9,223 nt of DNA, from the NCBI GenBank assembly GCA_027296025.1, contig JAPUJU010000034.1, positions 1 through 9,223 on the forward strand. Direction: 5' to 3'. The position numbers and the translations under genes were made by a program. Shown here one piece after another: positions 6,511 through 9,223 of the stretch. Below the pieces are notes generated by a model, which ran no database searches, was not told the DNA's origin, and was given only the letters and a program-made list of their open reading frames with translations. How positions within the stretch are numbered: the stretch's first letter is position 1; each line of letters begins with the position of its first letter. Source of the DNA: a bacterium (GTDB lineage Bacteria; Krumholzibacteriota; Krumholzibacteriia; WVZY01).

Positions 6511-6696
6511 TTGGCAAAAAAGTCTTGGATAGCAAAAGCGAACAGACGCCCGAAGTTCAAGGTACGCGCGTACAACCGTTGTGATCGCTGCGGCCGCTCG
6601 AGGGCTTTCCTGCGGCGTTTCGGGATTTGCAGGATATGTTTTCGTGAGCTCGCTCTGCTGGGGAGGATCCCCGGCGTTGTCAAGGCGAGCTGGTAA
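6511..6696 (+). CDS. rpsN: 30S ribosomal protein S14, zinc-binding type, TTG start
   Basis: S14 lies in the 30S head between S3, S10 and S19 and is a late assembly protein. The product has only 61 residues, the short zinc-binding (C+) form, with Cys24, Cys27, Cys40 and Cys43 in 'YNRCDRCGRSRAFLRRFGIC' and 'RICFRE', and the usual end 'LGRIPGVVKASW'. The long zinc-free form of E. coli has about 100 residues. The start is TTG 6511 with AGGAG at 6501-6505, five bases upstream; it gives the canonical 'MAKKSWIAKANRRPKF'. No ATG is available. With rplX this makes two zinc ribosomal proteins in the cluster. Confidence 0.98.
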   Translation: MAKKSWIAKANRRPKFKVRAYNRCDRCGRSRAFLRRFGICRICFRELALLGRIPGVVKASW

Positions 6697-6731
6697 GTAC
6701 CCTTCAACGTCAGTCATTGGGAGACGATAAC

Positions 6732-7130
6732 GTGGGAATGACGGATCCGATTGCGGATTATTTGACCAGAATTCGAAACGGTTTGCGCGCACAGCATCCG
6801 TTCGTTGATATCCCCGCGTCCAGAGTGAAGGCGGAGTTGAGCAAAATCCTGCTCAGGTCGGGCTACATCCAGGGGATCAAGTATATCGATGATACAAAGC
6901 AGGGTTTTCTGCGTGTGTATCTAAAGTATGGCAAAGACAACGTGTCCGCGATCAGGGGGATCAAGCGCATCAGCAAGCCGAGCCTGAGAATCTATGTGCC
7001 GTCGAAGAAAATCCCGCGCGTGCTCGGCGGTTACGGAATGTCGATCATCTCGACATCGCAGGGAATTCTTGCCGACTCCGAATGCCGCAAGCGTAAGATC
7101 GGCGGCGAAGTCATGTGTGAGGTCTGGTAA
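6732..7130 (+). CDS. rpsH: 30S ribosomal protein S8, GTG start
   Basis: S8 is a primary 16S rRNA-binding protein in the 30S body, and in E. coli it is the repressor of the spc operon. The 132-residue product starts 'MGMTDPIADYLTRIRNG', like the B. subtilis 'MVMTDPIADMLTRIRN', also 132 residues. It has the C-terminal RNA-binding signature 'MSIISTSQGILADSECRKRK' (residues 103-122) and ends 'GGEVMCEVW'. GTG 6732 is chosen because GGAG at 6720-6723 lies eight bases upstream; ATG 6738 is six bases further on and also possible. An in-frame TTG at 6717 would overlap that site and add unconserved residues. Its stop shares a base with the rplF start (TAATG). Confidence 0.95.
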   Translation: MGMTDPIADYLTRIRNGLRAQHPFVDIPASRVKAELSKILLRSGYIQGIKYIDDTKQGFLRVYLKYGKDNVSAIRGIKRISKPSLRIYVPSKKIPRVLGGYGMSIISTSQGILADSECRKRKIGGEVMCEVW

Positions 7131-7672
7131 TGTCGCGCGTTGGTTTGAGACCGATTGAAGTTCCCAGTGGCGTTACCGTCACGTTTGACGGTGCGACGGC
7201 GAAAGTCAAGGGGCCGAAGGGCGAAATCGTCCGGGAACTTCCCGACATGTGTAAGTACGAGCAAGAGGGCAGCACGATCCGTGTAACGCGTAGTTCCGAC
7301 GAGAAGAAAGCGCGGTCGCTTCATGGGTTGAGCCGAACCCTGCTCGCCAACATGGTTGAAGGTGTCGCGAACGGATTCTCGAAGGAACTCGAGATCATTG
7401 GGATCGGTTACAAGGCGGAAGTCAAAGGCAAGGAGCTCGTGCTGACCCTTGGATTTTCACACCTGGTGCACTTCAAGCTTCCCGAGGGAATAACCGTGGA
7501 GACGCCTGCTCCCACTAAGTTGAAAATCAATGGTATCCGCAAGGATCAGGTCGGCCAGGTCGCGGCCGACATCCGTCAGCTGCGTCCCCCGGAGCCCTAC
7601 AAAGGCAAGGGCATCAAGTACGTCGGCGAATTTATTCAGCGTAAGGCCGGGAAAACCGCCGCAAGTACGTAG
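7130..7672 (+). CDS. rplF: 50S ribosomal protein L6
   Basis: L6 binds near the sarcin-ricin loop and the factor-binding site of the 50S and joins late in assembly. The 180-residue product has two similar alpha/beta domains. The first starts 'MSRVGLRPIEVPSGVTVTF' and includes 'AKVKGPKGEIVRELP'. The second includes 'FSKELEIIGIGYKAEVKGKE' and the signature 'RPPEPYKGKGIKYVGEFIQR' (residues 151-170), ending with a basic tail. Position 6 is Leu rather than the usual Lys of 'MSRVGKKPI', a minor change. ATG overlaps the rpsH stop by one base, and GAGG at 7118-7121 inside rpsH serves as ribosome site. Confidence 0.98.
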   Translation: MSRVGLRPIEVPSGVTVTFDGATAKVKGPKGEIVRELPDMCKYEQEGSTIRVTRSSDEKKARSLHGLSRTLLANMVEGVANGFSKELEIIGIGYKAEVKGKELVLTLGFSHLVHFKLPEGITVETPAPTKLKINGIRKDQVGQVAADIRQLRPPEPYKGKGIKYVGEFIQRKAGKTAAST

Positions 7673-7704
7673 GCGAGCGGGCCTGACAGGGTAATGTTAT
7701 TGAG

Positions 7705-8058
7705 ATGAAGATCAGAGACAAGAAAACCTATAAGCGGCACCGGCGCCACCTCCGCGTTCGCCGGAAAGTGGCGGGTTCGGCAGAGACGCCGAGACTGAGC
7801 GTTTTTCGCAGCGCGCAGCACATCTACGCACAGCTGATCGATGACGATGCCGGACGCACACTGGCGTCGGCTTGCAGTGTCAAGCTGAAGGCGTCGGGGA
7901 GCAAAACGGACTGGGCCATCGAGGTGGGCAAGCTGATCGCTGAGACCGGCAAGAAAGCAGGGGTTTCCAGCGTCCGGTTCGATCGCGGAGGTTACAAATA
8001 TCATGGCCGCGTGGCGGCACTTGCAAAGGCCGCGCGGGAGGCCGGCCTGGAATTCTAG
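7705..8058 (+). CDS. rplR: 50S ribosomal protein L18
   Basis: L18 binds 5S rRNA and, with L5, carries it into the central protuberance. The 117-residue product has the very basic N-terminal arm 'KKTYKRHRRHLRVRRKVAGS' (residues 6-25), then 'RLSVFRSAQHIYAQLIDDDA', and the conserved C-terminal motif 'VRFDRGGYKYHGRVAALAKA' with 'AREAGLEF' at the end, nearly identical to E. coli. The ATG is the only sensible start; AGGG at 7688-7691 is 13 bases upstream, a long spacing, so the ribosome site is weak. The 32-base gap after rplF holds nothing else I recognise. Confidence 0.97.
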   Translation: MKIRDKKTYKRHRRHLRVRRKVAGSAETPRLSVFRSAQHIYAQLIDDDAGRTLASACSVKLKASGSKTDWAIEVGKLIAETGKKAGVSSVRFDRGGYKYHGRVAALAKAAREAGLEF

Positions 8059-8091
8059 CCCGCTGACTGGCGGAAAGGGAGCTTTAGTTAC

Positions 8092-8808
8092 ATGGCGCAA
8101 GCACGTGGAGCAAGAGGGCAGGGACCCGGAGGCCGGGGTGGCCCGGGTGGTCCGGGACGCGGTGGTCCGGGTGGTCCGGGACGCGGTGGTCCGGGTGGTC
8201 CGGGACGTGGTGGACAGGGACGGCGCGGTTCGGGTGACTTCGGCCGGCAGAGAGAGTCGGAGTTTCTCGAGCAGGTCATCCACATCAACCGTGTCGCCAA
8301 GGTCGTCAAGGGTGGTCGCAGGTTCAGTTTCAACGCCATCGTCACTGCGGGGGACGGCAAGGGCCGCGTTGGGGTCGGGCTCGGCAAGGCAAACGAAATC
8401 GCCGAGGCCATTCGTAAGGCATCGGAAGTCGCGCGGCGTTCGATGGTTCGGATCCCGTTGATCGGTGGAACCATCCCTTACACCGTACAGGGAAAATACG
8501 GAGCGGGCATCGTTCACCTGAAGCCCGCATCCCCCGGCACGGGAGTAATCGCTGGTGGTCCGGTGCGCGCGATCATGGAGTCGGCGGGAATCCGCGATAT
8601 CCTGGCCAAATCCCTCGGGTCGAACAACCCGCACAACATCGTCAAGGCGACGATGGAGGGGCTCATGAGCCTGGAAAGCGCAAAAAGCGTCGCAAAGCGA
8701 CGTGGAATTTCGATCAATCAACTGTTCGGAATAGAAGGCACAGAAAATGGCGAAAAATCTGAAGATAAAGCAGATCAAGAGTCTGATCGGAAGCCAACCG
8801 AAGCATAA
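8092..8808 (+). CDS. rpsE: 30S ribosomal protein S5 with Gly/Pro/Arg N-terminal and acidic C-terminal extensions
   Basis: S5 lies at the mRNA entry site of the 30S with S3 and S4 and affects decoding fidelity. The product has 238 residues against 166 in E. coli. The core, about residues 57-213, is typical: 'INRVAKVVKGGRRFSFNAIV' (65-84) with the KGGR loop tied to spectinomycin response, 'GDGKGRVGVGLGKA', then 'PASPGTGVIAGGPVRAIMES' (145-164) and 'SLGSNNPHN'. Before it is a 56-residue Gly/Pro/Arg-rich arm with three 'GGPGGPGR' repeats (16-39). After the usual end LFG (211-213) is a 25-residue acidic tail that overlaps rpmD by 62 bases. AGGGAG at 8076-8081 precedes the ATG. The core is intact. 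The tail may reflect a one-base insertion at 8730-8731, real or a sequencing error. Confidence 0.96.
   Translation: MAQARGARGQGPGGRGGPGGPGRGGPGGPGRGGPGGPGRGGQGRRGSGDFGRQRESEFLEQVIHINRVAKVVKGGRRFSFNAIVTAGDGKGRVGVGLGKANEIAEAIRKASEVARRSMVRIPLIGGTIPYTVQGKYGAGIVHLKPASPGTGVIAGGPVRAIMESAGIRDILAKSLGSNNPHNIVKATMEGLMSLESAKSVAKRRGISINQLFGIEGTENGEKSEDKADQESDRKPTEA
8137..8208 (+). repeat. Three tandem 24-bp repeats inside rpsE
   Basis: Units 8137-8160, 8161-8184 and 8185-8208 each encode GGPGGPGR. Unit 1 differs from unit 2 at one base (8142, C for T), and unit 3 differs only in its last base. Each unit holds a 9-bp internal doubling, GGTGGTCCG twice, then GGACGC. Decayed partial units flank them (GPGGR before, GGQGRR after). 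The near identity at DNA level, including third positions, indicates recent duplication by slippage rather than an ancient protein repeat. Confidence 0.95.
8733..8738 (+). promoter_or_regulatory. Ribosome binding site of rpmD inside rpsE
   Basis: AGAAGG lies eight bases before the rpmD ATG at 8747 and within the rpsE reading frame. It fixes the rpmD start and shows that rpmD has its own initiation signal although rpsE is still being translated over it. Its first two bases also belong to a TAG (8732-8734) that is out of frame with rpsE. Confidence 0.8.
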
Positions 8809-8947
8809 GCGTACGATGAAAGCCATCGGCTTCCATCGTCATCAGCAGACGCTCGAGAAAGTCGACACGCCTCAGCTTCGCGGTATGCTTCACCAGGTGA
8901 GGCATCTCGTCAGTGTTGAGGAACTGAAGGCGGTGCGGAAGAAATGA
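8747..8947 (+). CDS. rpmD: 50S ribosomal protein L30
   Basis: L30 is a small 23S rRNA-binding protein of the 50S, not essential in all bacteria and absent from some. The 66-residue product begins 'MAKNLKIKQIKSLIGSQPKH' and continues 'KRTMKAIGFHRHQQTLEKVD', with 'TPQLRGMLHQVRHLVSVEE' matching the E. coli 'TPAIRGMINAVSFMVKVEE'. A seven-residue end (LKAVRKK) follows. The first 62 bases overlap the end of rpsE in another frame, so both proteins are read there. AGAAGG eight bases upstream supports the start. The stop overlaps the rplO start as ATGA. Confidence 0.96.
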   Translation: MAKNLKIKQIKSLIGSQPKHKRTMKAIGFHRHQQTLEKVDTPQLRGMLHQVRHLVSVEELKAVRKK

Positions 8948-9223
8948 AGCTTACAGACCTGAAGCCCGCACCGGGCTCTAAGCCGTCGAGGAAACGTATC
9001 GGTTGCGGCGTGGGTTCGGGGCATGGCAAGACGGCGTGCAGAGGGGAAAACGGACAGAAGTCCCGTTCCGGTACAAAGACGCATCCGTGGTTCGAGGGCG
9101 GTCAGATGCCCCTGCAGCGCCGCGTGCCCAAGCGCGGCTTTACGAATATTTTCAAGAAAACGTATCAAGTGGTAAACGTGAAAAGCCTGAATAACTTCCC
9201 GGCGAACTCCGATGTGGATGCGA
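8944..9223 (+). CDS. rplO: 50S ribosomal protein L15, N-terminal part (3' end outside window)
   Basis: L15 binds 23S rRNA and takes part in late 50S assembly. The first 93 codons are in the window, from ATG 8944, which overlaps the rpmD stop (ATGA) and so is probably translationally coupled. The product starts 'MKLTDLKPAPGSKPSRKRIG' and carries the Gly-rich basic arm with 'GVGSGHGKT' (22-30), 'GQKSRSG' (37-43) and 'FEGGQMPLQRRVPKRGF' (50-66), all family signatures. Cys21 and Cys32 replace residues that are Arg and Gly in E. coli L15. The C-terminal globular domain continues past the window, where secY would normally follow. Confidence 0.97.
   Translation, partial: MKLTDLKPAPGSKPSRKRIGCGVGSGHGKTACRGENGQKSRSGTKTHPWFEGGQMPLQRRVPKRGFTNIFKKTYQVVNVKSLNNFPANSDVDA

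Noticed and set aside
5813..6535. A 240-codon minus-strand open frame opposite rplX, rplE and rpsN
   Set aside because: It is antisense to certain genes on the plus strand, shows no family resemblance, and has no separate promoter or ribosome site that I can see.
6717..6731. Upstream TTG start for rpsH
   Set aside because: The frame would include the probable ribosome site GGAG at 6720-6723. The S8 family begins at the GTG/ATG that follows.
8003..8461. A 152-codon plus-strand frame overlapping the rplR/rpsE junction, with a VVRDAVVRV-type repeat
   Set aside because: It is the out-of-frame reading of the rpsE 24-bp repeats. The repeat appears in every frame because its length is a multiple of three. 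The S5 frame carries the conserved core.
7636..8826. A 396-codon open frame on the minus strand covering rplR, rpsE and part of rpmD
   Set aside because: It lies wholly antisense to well-conserved ribosomal protein genes, is low in recognisable motifs, and contains the reverse reading of the rpsE repeats. Long antisense frames are common in GC-rich coding DNA.
1..9223. A novel defence, mobile or biosynthetic system
   Set aside because: Every base is accounted for by tuf, the 21 ribosomal protein genes in standard order, or gaps of at most 46 bases. There is no room for an additional system.

Overview
The window is a continuous, all plus-strand stretch of the bacterial S10-spc ribosomal protein super-operon. 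It opens with the last 49 codons of tuf (EF-Tu). Next come the S10 genes rpsJ-rplC-rplD-rplW-rplB-rpsS-rplV-rpsC-rplP-rpmC-rpsQ, then the spc genes rplN-rplX-rplE-rpsN-rpsH-rplF-rplR-rpsE-rpmD, and it runs off the end inside rplO. All 21 ribosomal protein genes of the standard order are present, with none missing, inserted or inverted. I see no mobile element, tRNA, CRISPR array or non-ribosomal gene.

The genes are tightly packed. Gaps run from 3 to 46 bases, and four junctions overlap: rplP/rpmC and rpmD/rplO share ATGA, rpsH/rplF share TAATG, and rpsE/rpmD overlap by 62 bases. The largest gap (5184-5229) lies between rpsQ and rplN, the classical S10/spc boundary. Only 16 bases separate tuf from rpsJ, so there is no room for the long L4-binding leader known from E. 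coli, and the cluster is probably transcribed onward from tuf. No intrinsic terminator is visible. Five of 21 genes start with TTG or GTG (rpsJ, rplC, rpsN; rplE, rpsH).

The organism is a moderately high-GC bacterium. L2 ('PEKSLLEPLKKSGGRNN') and S5 ('PASPGTGVIAGGPVRA', 'SLGSNNPHN') resemble, from memory, those of the Bacteroidota/Chlorobi/Gemmatimonadota (FCB) group. S14 is the short zinc type and L24 has a Cys4 zinc ribbon. My guess is an FCB-related lineage, possibly an uncultured phylum; this is an inference that needs a tree.

Together the products build parts of both ribosomal subunits: the peptidyl-transferase surroundings (L2, L3, L4, L16), exit tunnel (L4, L22, L23, L29, L24), the 5S rRNA protuberance (L5, L18), the factor and bridge regions (L6, L14), and the 30S head and mRNA entry (S3, S5, S10, S14, S19) with S8 and S17 in the body.

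I found no undescribed system. The two observations most worth checking are both in rpsE. One is a Gly/Pro/Arg N-terminal extension made of near-identical 24-bp tandem repeats. The other is a 25-residue acidic C-terminal tail that overprints the start of rpmD; one extra A near 8730-8731, real or a sequencing error, would fully explain it.
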